From Micromonospora sp. NBC_00389 (GTDB lineage: Bacteria > Actinomycetota > Actinomycetes > Mycobacteriales > Micromonosporaceae), in contig NZ_CP107947.1 in NCBI RefSeq assembly GCF_036059255.1, forward strand, positions 4,774,001 to 4,838,000: a stretch of DNA of 64,000 bases. The letters run 5' to 3'. Within the stretch, counting starts at the first letter, position 1; the number at the start of each line of letters is the position of its first letter. The notes under the pieces were generated by a model. The model was not told the origin of the DNA and ran no database searches. It worked only from the letters and a program-made list of their open reading frames with translations. This document shows, one piece after another, positions 15,787 to 24,017 of this stretch. The translations under genes were made by a program, and so were the position numbers.

Positions 15787-16725
15787 GTGAGGAAGACCGA
15801 AGAGTTCCAGGAGTTGCGGCCGCTGCTGTTTTCGATCGCCTACCGGATTCTGGCCAGTGTGAGCGAGGCCGAGGACGTAGTCCAGGAGACCTGGCTGCGC
15901 TACCAGGCCACCGCCACCCAGCCCGGGTCGGCTAGGGCGTTCCTGTCGACCGTGGTCACCCGGATCTCGATCGACGTGCTGCGCTCGGCCCGCGTCCGGC
16001 GGGAGGAGTATGTCGGGCCATGGCTCCCCGAACCGCTGCTGACCGACCCGTACGAGGATCCGGCGCGGTCGGCGGAGCTGGCGGACTCGCTGTCGATGGC
16101 GGCCCTGCTCCTGCTGCAGCGGCTCACCCCGCTCGAGCGCGCGGTCTTCGTGTTGCGGGAGGTGTTCGCTTTCGGCTTCGCGGAGATCGCATCGGCGGTG
16201 GGCCGTTCGGAGGCGGCGTGCCACCAGCTCGCGGTGCGGGCGCGCCGTCACATGGACGCGGGCCGGACTCGGTTCGATGCCGACCGGAGGGAACGCGAGG
16301 AACTCGCCGAACGGTTCTTCGACGCCTTCCGGGAAGGGGATGTCGACGGTCTGACCGAGCTGCTGGCCGCCGACATTCACATGATCGGCGACAGTGGCGG
16401 TAAGGCCCCACAATTCAAGCCCATCATCCTTGGCGTCGAGAAGGTGATCCGGGTGCTGGCGATGTTTGTCCCGCTGGTGATCAGCAGCGGTGGCGTCGTG
16501 GAGGCGCAGCAGGTGAACGGCCAGCCGGGCGCAGTCTTCCGCGACCGGGACGGCCAGGTTCTCAGCACCTGGACGTTAGACATACTCGACGGACAGATCC
16601 AGACGATCCGCACGGTGAACAACCCCGACAAGCTCGGGCACGTTGGTCCCGTAGCGGACGCCTGGGCATCATTCCGCGAGGCGCGGCACACCAGCGTTGG
16701 TCTACGGCGGCCTAGATCCGGCTAG
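15787..16725 (+). CDS. ECF sigma factor, SigJ type, with C-terminal SnoaL-like domain
   Basis: A 312-residue ECF sigma factor. Residues 5-70 are sigma2 (LRPLLFSIAYRILASVSEAE, VVQETWLRY). Residues about 110-165 are sigma4 (LTPLERAVFVLREVFAFGF, EIASAVGRSEAACHQLAVRA). Residues 175-300 form the SnoaL-like NTF2-fold domain that replaces an anti-sigma factor in the SigJ/ECF41-type groups (FFDAFREGDVDGLTELLAAD). Start is GTG at 15787 with AAGGAGG ideally placed; the frame open upstream is non-coding. In such systems the target is often an adjacent oxidoreductase, which fits the SDR gene upstream. The 3' end overlaps the IS5 remnant on the other strand. Confidence 0.9.
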   Translation: MRKTEEFQELRPLLFSIAYRILASVSEAEDVVQETWLRYQATATQPGSARAFLSTVVTRISIDVLRSARVRREEYVGPWLPEPLLTDPYEDPARSAELADSLSMAALLLLQRLTPLERAVFVLREVFAFGFAEIASAVGRSEAACHQLAVRARRHMDAGRTRFDADRREREELAERFFDAFREGDVDGLTELLAADIHMIGDSGGKAPQFKPIILGVEKVIRVLAMFVPLVISSGGVVEAQQVNGQPGAVFRDRDGQVLSTWTLDILDGQIQTIRTVNNPDKLGHVGPVADAWASFREARHTSVGLRRPRSG

Positions 16726-17092
16726 TTCTGTCTCGTAGATCATGTTGGTCGGGGATGGCGGGTAGCCAGTCGAGGGTTGCGACCAGGTTGAGAGTGGCCT
16801 GGAAATGGGTGGCGAGTTTGTCGTACCGGGTGGCGAGGCCGCGCCAGTGTTTGCGTCGGTTGAAGCCGCGTTCGATACCTGGTTGCGGCGCTTGTAGGCG
16901 GTGGTGTCGAAGGTCGGTGGGTGGCCGCCCCGTCGTCCCCGCCGGTTCTGGTTGGCGATCTGGTCGTTGGGCTCGGGGATGACGGTGGTAATGCCCTAGA
17001 GCCCTCCGGTTCGCTCGGGAGGAGTACGCCATGTCGCCGGTCACCGAGTCAGGTCGCATGCGTGGTCTGCCGGCATCACCGGGTCGGGGTGC
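16712..17092 (-). mobile_element. Remnant of an IS5-family transposase (C-terminal part)
   Basis: The minus strand encodes PDSVTGDMAYSSRANRRALG, then, after a probable frameshift in a degenerate PRAQRPDRQPEPAG segment, ERGFNRRKHWRGLATRYDKL. This is the conserved DDE end of IS5/IS1182-like transposases. The N-terminal half is missing. Its outer end abuts the truncated ynfA relic, suggesting that the element's insertion or deletion destroyed that gene. Confidence 0.75.
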
Positions 17093-17115
17093 CCAGACCT
17101 GGTGCAGTAGCGGGA

Positions 17116-17410
17116 TCAGTTGCCGGGTGTCAGCTGCCTGGCCGGGGGTGATGCGGGTAGCGAATGAGCAGCCACGTCCCAGGCCAGGGACCCGGCGACG
17201 AAGATCCCGCCGTAGGCGGCCAGGATACGACCGAAGTTCGGATCCGGCTGCAACGACGCCGCGAATCCGTACGCACCGAGAGCCACGATCCCGGCGGCGA
17301 TCCACAGCAACCCGCGATGCTCCCGCCAGCCCTGCCAGACCAGCCAGGCCCCGCCGATCTCGGCCACCGCAGCCAGGACGAAGAAAGACGAGGGAACGCC
17401 CGAGTGTCAC
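17116..17410 (-). pseudogene. ynfA (UPF0060) family gene, frameshifted and 3'-truncated
   Basis: The gene starts with a GTG at 17410 that overlaps the TGA of the MerT-like gene (GTGA). It reads VTLGRSLVF, then needs a one-base shift to continue [34 protein letters not shown] and [11 protein letters not shown]. YnfA proteins are about 108-residue, four-helix membrane proteins. Here the last helix is missing and the frame ends in unrelated sequence next to the IS5 remnant. So it has both a frameshift near codon 9 and a lost C-terminus. The frameshift could in principle be a sequencing error; the truncation is real. Confidence 0.75.
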
Positions 17411-17718
17411 GACGAGGACCCGACCGAGGTCTCCTCCGGCGACCGATGTGTAGGCGGTTCGGCGCACGCACAGTCCCCACCAGCACATCCGGTGCGGTGC
17501 CGGCGGACCCGCCGGGTTGCCCACCACCAAGCGACGCCTGCCGCGACTGCCAAACCGACCGCGACGCCGGGCATCGCCCGGGTGGCGGTGGCCCAGCCGG
17601 CACCGCCGAGGAGCCCGGCCGCCAGCAGCAGCGGCAGCACGCAGCATGCCGCGCACGCGACGCCGGCCAACCCGGTCAACCCGGACGGCAACAATCGACG
17701 CGGATTAACCCTCGACAC
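17407..17718 (-). CDS. MerT-like mercuric ion transport membrane protein
   Basis: A 103-residue membrane protein with two hydrophobic helices. The first helix contains the paired cysteines typical of mercury transporters (GVACAACCVLPLLLAAGLLG). The second runs about residues 48-68. The cytoplasmic tail has a second Cys/His cluster (HRTGCAGGDCACAEP). The family passes Hg(II) across the membrane by cysteine relay. GTG start at 17718 overlaps the end of the preceding merR gene by 14 bases, with GGGAG upstream. The stop overlaps the ynfA relic. Metal specificity is inferred from the cysteine pattern and context. Confidence 0.7.
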   Translation of the reverse strand: MSRVNPRRLLPSGLTGLAGVACAACCVLPLLLAAGLLGGAGWATATRAMPGVAVGLAVAAGVAWWWATRRVRRHRTGCAGGDCACAEPPTHRSPEETSVGSSS

Positions 17719-18148
17719 GATCAGCTCCCTTGGCTAGTTCCACGAACGGAAGCGGACAGCATGGGCTTTCCGCGCAGGCAACCAGGTCGTCGCAGCCAGC
17801 GGCGACAGCCTCACGTAGCGTGTCCCGGATCACCGACAGGTCGGCGATCTTCTGCTCCACCTCAATCAGCTTCGCCTGCGCACGGGCCTGCAACCCGGCC
17901 TCGGGACGCCGACCATGCCGGTGAACACTCACGTCCAGTAGATCGGCGACCTCATCCAGGGTGAACCCGAGCCGCTGCGCGGTCTTGATCACCCGCAGGA
18001 TCGTGACAGTCTCCGGCGGGTAGAGCCGATGCCCACCCAACGTCCGATCCGGCTCGGCCACCAGACCTCGCCGCTCGTAGTAGCGCAACGTCTGCTGGTT
18101 CACCCCCGCCGCCTCCGCTACCTGCCCCGACCGCAACCCCGGCTTCAC
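17705..18148 (-). CDS. MerR-family regulator, mercury-sensing type
   Basis: A 147-residue MerR protein: helix-turn-helix LRSGQVAEAAGVNQQTLRYY, wing GGHRLYPPETV, dimerisation helix with VHRHGRRPEAGLQARAQAKL, and a C-terminal AGCDDL..CAESPCCPLPF cluster that corresponds to the metal-binding cysteines of mercury-responsive MerR proteins. GTG at 18148 overlaps the TGA of the preceding gene (GTGA), giving translational coupling. It would control its own operon from the dyad promoter at 18502-18533. Confidence 0.85.
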   Translation of the reverse strand: MKPGLRSGQVAEAAGVNQQTLRYYERRGLVAEPDRTLGGHRLYPPETVTILRVIKTAQRLGFTLDEVADLLDVSVHRHGRRPEAGLQARAQAKLIEVEQKIADLSVIRDTLREAVAAGCDDLVACAESPCCPLPFVELAKGADRVEG

Positions 18149-18495
18149 GCGCCCTCCTGGAGCCCGGCGCGTGCGGCGAGAGCGTCGAGTACGTCGACGT
18201 GACCCTCCGGCACCGCGACGTCCAAGGCGAGCTGCCCGCCGGTTGCGGTCAAGGTGAAGGTGAAGAACGAGCAACACCCGGTCTCCCGTGTAACCAGGTC
18301 CGCCGCCCGTCCGGCTACCGTCGGCGCGGGCCGCAGCTCCAGCCGCACCCGCAACCGGTCAACGCGCTCCATCCCGACCACCGCTGAGGCGAACAGGTCA
18401 TCGAACTCGGCCAGCCGCAACGGCTGCTCCACCGTCGGCAGCGTGCACTCCTGCGGCACCCACGACCCCTCACCCAGGGTCCTCATCTCTGTCAT
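18145..18495 (-). CDS. Small cysteine-pair protein of unknown function, first gene of the merR operon
   Basis: A 116-residue soluble protein with WVPQECTLPTVEQPLRLAEF near the start, VTRETGCCSFFTFTLT with a vicinal Cys pair in the middle, and VAVPEGHVDVLDALAARAGL at the end. Proteins of this pattern occur beside merR genes in actinobacteria; I know no biochemical function. The Cys pair and location suggest metal or redox handling. The promoter's -10 ends 6 bases before the ATG, so the mRNA may be leaderless. The stop overlaps the merR start by 4 bases. Confidence 0.7.
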   Translation of the reverse strand: MTEMRTLGEGSWVPQECTLPTVEQPLRLAEFDDLFASAVVGMERVDRLRVRLELRPAPTVAGRAADLVTRETGCCSFFTFTLTATGGQLALDVAVPEGHVDVLDALAARAGLQEGA

Positions 18496-18501
18496 GCTCA
18501 G

Positions 18502-18533
18502 ACGGTAGGCCTGTACCTAGGTACAGGATGCAA
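18502..18533 (-). promoter_or_regulatory. MerR-type promoter with palindromic operator
   Basis: On the minus strand TTGCAT (18533-18528) and TACCGT (18507-18502) are separated by a 20-base spacer filled by the perfect 18-base palindrome CCTGTACCTAGGTACAGG (18510-18527). This is the geometry of MerR-activated promoters. The start codon at 18495 lies only 6 bases beyond the -10, implying a leaderless transcript. Confidence 0.75.
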
Positions 18534-18624
18534 GCCGCTCGCGCGAGTTCCAGTCAGGCGGCCCGGCAAGGTCGACTGGCAGCGAGGAACACGGGCCAGC
18601 GAACGGCTGACGTTCAGCTCTAGA

Positions 18625-19436
18625 TCACTCGATCAACAACGGCACCTCAAACGTCGACATGTCCGCCCGTAAACGCAAGTAGCGGACGTGGTGTCGCCAC
18701 CGGTGATGTTCGTAGGCGGTGTCGACGTCGATTTCCGCGACGATGCTGGGAGTGACGGGGGAGTACGGCAGGGTTGGGGCCGGTCGAGTTGTCCGGTCCA
18801 CGCGGCGGGCAGGGGTTGCGGCCAGGGGTGTGACCCCTGCGGGTCGACGGGCGTGAGCAGGGCGGCCAGTTCGGCGCGCTGTGCGGGTCGTAGAGGGCTG
18901 GTTCGACCGGTGTAGCGGAGCCGTCCATGCTGATCGCAGCGGCCCAGCAAGAGGGTCTCGGGACCTTCGATGCTGGGGGAGACGCCGCCGATGATGGCTT
19001 CGGTGGTGCGGTAGGCCCGGACTTTATGCCAGCCACGTCGGCCCGGTTCGTAACGCCCGTCGAGGTGTTTGATCACGACGCCCTCAATGCCCGCGGCGGT
19101 CCAGGTCGTCAACCATTCGGCGGCCTGGTCGAGGTCGGCGGTCTGTGGGGACAGGGTGAGTTGGGCGGGTGCGCCGGCGAGCAACTGGGTGAGCAGGGCA
19201 CGTCGCTCGTGCAGGGGCCGGTCCAATAGCGGTCGGCCCGGTGGGGCGCTGAGCAGGTCGAAGACGACGTAGTGCGCGGGGTGGCGTCGGGCGATGTCGG
19301 GGAGCTGCGCGCCGGCGGTGACTCGTCGCTGCAGGTGGGCGAAGTTGGTTCGTTCGCCTTCCCACACCACCAGCTCGCCGTCGAGGACGGCACCCGGCTC
19401 GACGGCTTCGGCGACGGCTCGGGTGATGTCTGCTGG
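18625..19436 (-). pseudogene. ATP-dependent DNA ligase, C-terminal three quarters
   Basis: From 19436 down the strand encodes ADITRAVAEAVEPGAVLDGE (motif III region), HYVVFDLLSAPPG, AGIEGVVIKHLDGRY (motif IV, EGVVIK), GWHKVRAYRTTEAIIGG (motif V) and the OB-fold part. A single frameshift near 18785 leads to the true end, AEIDVDTAYEHHRWRHHVRY ... EVPLLIE-stop. The nucleotidyl-transferase start with the catalytic Lys is missing here. It lies 9 kb away at 28401-28634 on the same strand, in the right order. So this is the 3' part of a gene split by an insertion, since frameshifted. Confidence 0.85.
19279..19436 (-). repeat. 158-base direct repeat, copy 2
   Basis: The 5' end of the ligase C-terminal relic, matching 14408-14565 with one visible mismatch. 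Beyond the shared end, both flanks carry a similar imperfect motif: GGATTTCAGAATGGTCCGAA at 14617-14636 and GGATATCAGAACTGTCCGAA from about 19443. Confidence 0.85.
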
Positions 19437-19793
19437 CGATGTGGGATATCAGAACTGTCCGAATGCTGGCCTTCGTGGCGCCTGGCGATGCTCGATGAAG
19501 AAGTGTGTCGAGGCGGCGTAGTCGTGGAGGTGCCGAGGCACGCCGGGTGTGGTCGCGAGCCCAGGGGGATCCTGACCCTGAATCGCATGGAGCCCGTGCT
19601 CGCGTGACACGTAGTTCAGCGGCGCACTGCCCCTGGGCGCGCGGTCAGCGGCATAGAAAGAGTGCATTGCTGTGGTTGGTCCGGCTCGAAGGTGTTTCCG
19701 CGGTGTTGAGCACCGTTGTGGCGAGTGAAAGACGCGGGGTAGTGTCGTTGCACTGCACGTGCTAACGTCTCTTGGCATGTGCAGGGTCCGCTT
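19437..19793. other. Left border of the presumed insertion; no recognisable gene
   Basis: About 357 bases between the split point of the ligase gene and the ArsR-like gene. A minus-strand frame of about 109 codons (19449-19778) shows less GC bias than real genes here and no family resemblance. The first 35 bases carry the GGATATCAGAACTGTCCGAA motif. The region should contain the promoter of the operon starting at 19794. Confidence 0.4.
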
Positions 19794-20126
19794 ATGAGTG
19801 CTCCTGGGATGGCCGGGGACGATCTGTTACAGGTGCTGGCGGCGCTGGCCAGCCCACACCGCCTGCGGGTCGTCGCGACGTTGGCTCGGGAGCGCAACTA
19901 CGTGAGCCAGCTGGCCCGCGAGCTCGGCATCAGCCGGGCGCTGCTGCAGGTCCACCTCCGCAAGCTCGAGGCAGCCGGTCTGGTATCGGCGCACCTGGAG
20001 CTTTCCGAAGACGGGAAAGCGATGAAGTTCTACGAAGTCAACGAGTTTGTCTACACGCTCACGCCGCAGTCCATCGCGGTCGCGGCGCAGTCGCTTACGA
20101 CGCCAGAGCCGGTGGAGGAGTCATGA
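19794..20126 (+). CDS. ArsR-like winged-helix transcriptional regulator
   Basis: A 110-residue protein, almost entirely a winged helix-turn-helix: LQVLAALASPHRLRVVATLA, then YVSQLARELGISRALLQVHL as the recognition part, then a wing ending EDGKAMKFYEVNEFV. I see no metal-binding cysteines, so it is probably a small-molecule or lipid-responsive member rather than a metal sensor. The ATG at 19794 has CAGGG upstream. The stop overlaps the next start (ATGA). As first gene of the operon with an MMPL transporter it likely represses that operon. Confidence 0.85.
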   Translation: MSAPGMAGDDLLQVLAALASPHRLRVVATLARERNYVSQLARELGISRALLQVHLRKLEAAGLVSAHLELSEDGKAMKFYEVNEFVYTLTPQSIAVAAQSLTTPEPVEES

Positions 20127-20392
20127 GCGGAAACGACTGGGCCGAAGTGGTCGGGGCCGTCGGCATCTTCGCGTTCATTACCACCGTGATCGCGGTGATC
20201 ATCGTACAGGTGGCCACCACGCTGCGGGCGAAGGCAGCCCTCGCCCGCGAGGACGAATATCGCAAGCTCGCCGAGAGGGCGGTCCAGCTACAGGAGGCCA
20301 CGGAGCAGCGGTTGGCCGCTATCGACGATCAACTTGGGCAGACGCAGTCCCGGCTCGCCTCGATCGAGCGGGTCCTCAAGCAGGTCGAGTAG
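20123..20392 (+). CDS. Small membrane protein with coiled coil
   Basis: An 89-residue protein: one N-terminal transmembrane helix (VVGAVGIFAFITTVIAVIIV) and then about 55 residues of heptad-like charged helix (LAEREDEYRKLAER-type pattern, QLGQTQSRLASIERVL). The start overlaps the ArsR-like stop by 4 bases, so translation is coupled. Short proteins of this design often sit beside regulators or efflux pumps; it could tether the regulator or pump to the membrane, but no function is known. It precedes the MMPL gene by 115 bases. Confidence 0.7.
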   Translation: MSGNDWAEVVGAVGIFAFITTVIAVIIVQVATTLRAKAALAREDEYRKLAERAVQLQEATEQRLAAIDDQLGQTQSRLASIERVLKQVE

Positions 20393-20507
20393 CCAGGTAG
20401 GTCCCGGGCCGTCGAGGTGCAACTCGACGGCCCGGGTGAAAGACGCACCGCCTCGCCCAAGGGCGAGTTCTCTCCGGAACGTTCCTTCACCGAAAGGACA
20501 GCATTTC

Positions 20508-22733
20508 ATGCTGCCCAGAAGCAAACCCGGCGGTCCGCTCATCGAGCGAGTCGCCGGGTGGTCGATCCGCCATCGGTACCTCGCGGTGCTCGGTTGGCTC
20601 GCGCTCGTCGTGTTCGCGGTCCTGTCGAGCGCGCTGATTCCAGGGGATGAGGCTCGTTCCGTCGACCCGGGCGACTCCGGTCGCGCCCAACAGGCATTGC
20701 GGGCGCAGCAGGTCTACGAGCCCATCCGCGAGAGCGTCCTGGTGCAGGCACGAGCTTCCGGTGCACCGCGGCTGCTCGACGACCCCGCGGCGCGGGCCAC
20801 GATGGAAGATCTTGTCACCGCGTTGCGGGAGTCGGGTGCGGTGGCCGACCTGCGGTCGCCGCTGGCAGCGGACAGCGTGGAGTTGCTCTCCCAGGACGGC
20901 CGGTCCGGCTTGGTCACCTTCCAGGTGGCTGGAAGCGATGATCAGCGAGTCGCCAAGTACGAGACAGCGGTCGGCGTGATCGAGGCGGCGACCGCCCGGC
21001 ACCCAGACATGCGGGTAGCGCAGGCCGGCGACCGGAGCCTGTCGGTCGCGGTCGACCAGGCCGTCCAAGACGATCTCCAACGCTCAGAGCTCATCTCGCT
21101 GCCGCTGACCGTGGTGATCCTGCTGGTCGTATTCGGCTCCCTCGTCGCGGCGGGCATCCCGCTGCTGCTTGCGGCGACCACCGTCGCAGGCACGTTCGGG
21201 TTCCTGCAGACCATCGGGCACTGGATGCCGATCAACAGCGCCGCCTCCTCGATGGTGCTGCTGATCGGGGTGGCGGTCGGGATCGACTACTCGCTGTTCT
21301 ACATTCGCCGGGTACGGGAAGAACGCGTCGCCGGCCGCGGCATCACCGAGGCGCTGCAGGTCACCGCGCGTACCTCCGGGCACGCCGTGGTGGTCTCCGG
21401 GCTCACCGTCATGCTGTGCGTGTGCGGGCTGCTGTTCACCGGGCTCGACAACCTACAGGGCCTTGCCGTCGGCGCGGTGCTCGTCGTCGGCCTGGCGATG
21501 ACCGGTTCGGTGACCGTACTGCCAGCGCTGCTTTCCCTGCTCGGGCGGCGCGTGGATAGCGGCCGGGTCCCGTGGCTGGGCCGGCGGCGAACCGCTGCGG
21601 CGCAGTCGCGCGCATGGTCGGCGGTGGCGCGTTCGGTGGTGCGGCGTCCACTGCTTTGGGGCGGCGTTGCGAGTGCGGCACTCGTTGTCGTGGCGCTACC
21701 CGCGCTCGGGATGCGGCTGCAGGACGCGGCCGTGACCGACAGCCTGCCGCGAAGCGTGCCCGCCGTCGACGCCGCGATCCGGATGCAGGAGGCGTTTCCC
21801 GGTGCGGCTACGCCATCACGGGTGGTCATATGGCGCACTGACGGCAGCGATGTCGACGGTCCGGCGGCGCGGCAGGCGATCGACGAACTGCGCCGGCGGG
21901 TCGCCGGGCCCGTCGCCGTGGTCGAGGTCGACCAGGCCCTGGTGGTGCGGGTCCCGCTGCCGGGCGGCGGCACCGACGCCACATCGAACGCCGCGCTGAA
22001 TGCCCTCCGCGATGACGTGCTGCCGGCCACCCTCGGCAAGGTTCACGGCATCGAGTACGCGGTGGCCGGACGGACAGCGTTCGCCCACGACTTCACCGAC
22101 GTGGTGCGCGACCGCAGCCCACTGGTCTACGCATTTGTCCTCGTGATGGCGTTCATCCTGCTCATGGTGGCGTTCCGTTCGGTGGCGATCCCGGCGGTGT
22201 CGATCGTGCTGAACCTGCTGTCGATCGGCGCCGCATACGGCGTGGTGACCTGGGTGTTCCAAGACGGCCACCTGACCTCGGTGCTCGGCTTCACCCCGTA
22301 CGGCGGGGTGGTCGGCTGGCAGCCTCTGTTCATGTTCGTCATCCTGTTCGGCCTGAGCATGGACTACCACATCTTCATCCTCAGCCGGATCCGCGAACGG
22401 TGGACCGCCGGAGCGACCGCCCACGACGCGATCGTCGGCGGCATCAGCACCAGCGCCGGCGTCGTCTCCAGCGCCGCCGTCATCATGACCGGCGTCTTCT
22501 CGGTCTTTATCACCCTCGGCGCGATCGAATACAAGATGCTTGGAGTCGGGATGGCGGTCGCCGTGATCATCGACGCCACAATCGTTCGCGGAGTCCTGCT
22601 ACCAGCAGCGCTGGCGCTCCTCGGCGCTCGCGCTTGGACTCTGCCCGGCCGCCGCACGTCACGAGACCCAGTACCCGATCCGACGAGTTCCGCCGCCGGT
22701 ATACCCATGCCGAAGCCAGCAAGCATCACCTGA
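20508..22733 (+). CDS. MMPL-family RND transporter
   Basis: A 741-residue inner-membrane transporter with about 12 helices in two repeats. The N-terminus IRHRYLAVLGWLALVVFAVL is the first helix, followed by a periplasmic domain. Helices 2-6 contain the family block MVLLIGVAVGIDYSLFYIRR. The second repeat has FVILFGLSMDYHIFILSRIR with the proton-relay Asp. MMPL proteins export lipids, siderophores or drugs using proton flow. The ATG at 20508 has GAAAGGA upstream. Cargo of the same operon as the ArsR-like regulator, which suggests inducible efflux. Confidence 0.9.
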   Translation: MLPRSKPGGPLIERVAGWSIRHRYLAVLGWLALVVFAVLSSALIPGDEARSVDPGDSGRAQQALRAQQVYEPIRESVLVQARASGAPRLLDDPAARATMEDLVTALRESGAVADLRSPLAADSVELLSQDGRSGLVTFQVAGSDDQRVAKYETAVGVIEAATARHPDMRVAQAGDRSLSVAVDQAVQDDLQRSELISLPLTVVILLVVFGSLVAAGIPLLLAATTVAGTFGFLQTIGHWMPINSAASSMVLLIGVAVGIDYSLFYIRRVREERVAGRGITEALQVTARTSGHAVVVSGLTVMLCVCGLLFTGLDNLQGLAVGAVLVVGLAMTGSVTVLPALLSLLGRRVDSGRVPWLGRRRTAAAQSRAWSAVARSVVRRPLLWGGVASAALVVVALPALGMRLQDAAVTDSLPRSVPAVDAAIRMQEAFPGAATPSRVVIWRTDGSDVDGPAARQAIDELRRRVAGPVAVVEVDQALVVRVPLPGGGTDATSNAALNALRDDVLPATLGKVHGIEYAVAGRTAFAHDFTDVVRDRSPLVYAFVLVMAFILLMVAFRSVAIPAVSIVLNLLSIGAAYGVVTWVFQDGHLTSVLGFTPYGGVVGWQPLFMFVILFGLSMDYHIFILSRIRERWTAGATAHDAIVGGISTSAGVVSSAAVIMTGVFSVFITLGAIEYKMLGVGMAVAVIIDATIVRGVLLPAALALLGARAWTLPGRRTSRDPVPDPTSSAAGIPMPKPASIT

Positions 22734-22821
22734 CTGAAAACCAGCGACGGATAACACACTCAACTCGACAGAAGCGGATGCGGCATGATGGGTCTGCTGC
22801 ACCGATAGGTGACAGTTTCAG

Positions 22822-23685
22822 TCACGCGGCCTGACTGGCCGGTCGGGTCATGATGGTCTCGTACTCGATAGGGGTCAACCGGGACAGGGATCGTTGGCGT
22901 CGACGGCGGTGGTAGGTCCGTTCGACCCAGGTCACGATCGCGGTCCTCAACTGCTGCCGGGTCGTCCAGGTTCGGCGGTCAAGGACGTTGTTCTGCAGCA
23001 GGCCGAAGAACGATTCCATGGCGGCGTTGTCGCCGGCGGCGCCGACTCTGCCCATCGACCCGGTCACGTGGTGCTGGTTGAGGGCACGGACGAATTTCCG
23101 GCTTCGAAATTGCGACCCGCGGTCGGTGTGCAGCACGCAGCCGGCCACGTCACCACGGCGGGCTACGGCGTTGTGCAGGGCGTTGACGGCCAGCCTCGAT
23201 TTCATGCGTGAGTCGATGGAGTAGCCGACGATCCGGTTGGACCACACGTCCTTGATCGCGCACAGATACAGCTTGCCCTCACCGGTGCGGTGTTCGGTGA
23301 TGTCGGCCAGCCACAACCGATTTGGGCCGTCCGCGGTGAAGTCGCGGCGCACCAGATCGTCGTGCACTGGCGGACCGACCTTGCCGCCCTTGCCCCGACG
23401 CTTCTTCTTGCTGAACGCGCTCCACCAGCCCATGCCGGAGCAGATTTTCCATGCGGTGCGCTCGACCATCGGCTGGCCGGCAGCGCGGGCCTCATCGGCC
23501 AGGAACCGATATCCGAACTCCGGGTCATCGCGATGGGCGTCGAACAACGCGTCCGCCCGATACGCCTGCGCCAGTTCGGCGTCGGTGACACGGCGGGCAA
23601 GCCATCGGTAGTAAGGCTGACGAGCGATGCTTAATACCCGGCACGTCACCGCCACGGGGACCCCGTCGGCGGCCAGCTCGCTCAC
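22822..23685 (-). CDS. IS3-family transposase orfB (DDE integrase domain)
   Basis: A 287-residue frame with the IS3 orfB layout: N-terminal helical HTH_21 part (ARQPYYRWLARRV, RFLADEARAAGQPM), then the rve integrase core with the DDE triad: Asp in NRLWLADITEH, Asp in VLHTDRGSQF, and Glu in DNAAMESFFGLLQ 35 residues later. GTG at 23685 overlaps the orfA stop. It is probably made mainly as an OrfAB fusion through -1 frameshifting at the slippery G-GGA-AAA heptamer about 20 bases before the orfA stop; the fused frame reads KRLYPLVSELAADG. Confidence 0.92.
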   Translation of the reverse strand: MSELAADGVPVAVTCRVLSIARQPYYRWLARRVTDAELAQAYRADALFDAHRDDPEFGYRFLADEARAAGQPMVERTAWKICSGMGWWSAFSKKKRRGKGGKVGPPVHDDLVRRDFTADGPNRLWLADITEHRTGEGKLYLCAIKDVWSNRIVGYSIDSRMKSRLAVNALHNAVARRGDVAGCVLHTDRGSQFRSRKFVRALNQHHVTGSMGRVGAAGDNAAMESFFGLLQNNVLDRRTWTTRQQLRTAIVTWVERTYHRRRRQRSLSRLTPIEYETIMTRPASQAA

Positions 23686-24017
23686 GAGCGGGTAGAGCCT
23701 TTTCCCGGCAGATGCGCCTGCGACAAGTACGCCGCGGCCCGGCGCAGGACCTCGTTCTCCTGCTCGAGTAGCTTGATCCGCTTACGGGCCTCACGCAGCT
23801 CGGCCGAGTCGCTGCCACTGACGCCAGGCTTGGTCCCGGCGTCGATGTCGGCCTGGCGCAGCCACTTGAACAACGTCATCGGGTGGACCCCGAAGTCCTT
23901 GGCGATCTGCTCGACCGACACGCCAGGCTCCCGGTCACGGGCCACCCGCACGACATCATCGCGGAACTCACGGGGGTAGGGCTTGGGCACAGCAACATCC
24001 TTCCAGCCCGCCACCAA
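23682..24017 (-). CDS. IS3-family transposase orfA (helix-turn-helix protein)
   Basis: A frame of up to 111 codons encoding the DNA-binding half of the transposase: YPREFRDDVVRVARDREPGV, EQIAKDFGVHPMTLFKWLRQ as the helix-turn-helix, then a leucine-zipper helix (ELREARKRIKLLEQENEVLR). The true start may be a GTG a few codons inside, since homology begins at VAVPKPYP. The stop overlaps orfB by four bases. Confidence 0.9.
   Translation of the reverse strand: MVAGWKDVAVPKPYPREFRDDVVRVARDREPGVSVEQIAKDFGVHPMTLFKWLRQADIDAGTKPGVSGSDSAELREARKRIKLLEQENEVLRRAAAYLSQAHLPGKGSTRS

Noticed and set aside
19449-19778. A 109-codon minus-strand frame next to the ligase split point
   Set aside because: No ribosome binding site, weak third-position GC bias and no recognised family. 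Treated as part of an untyped border region.
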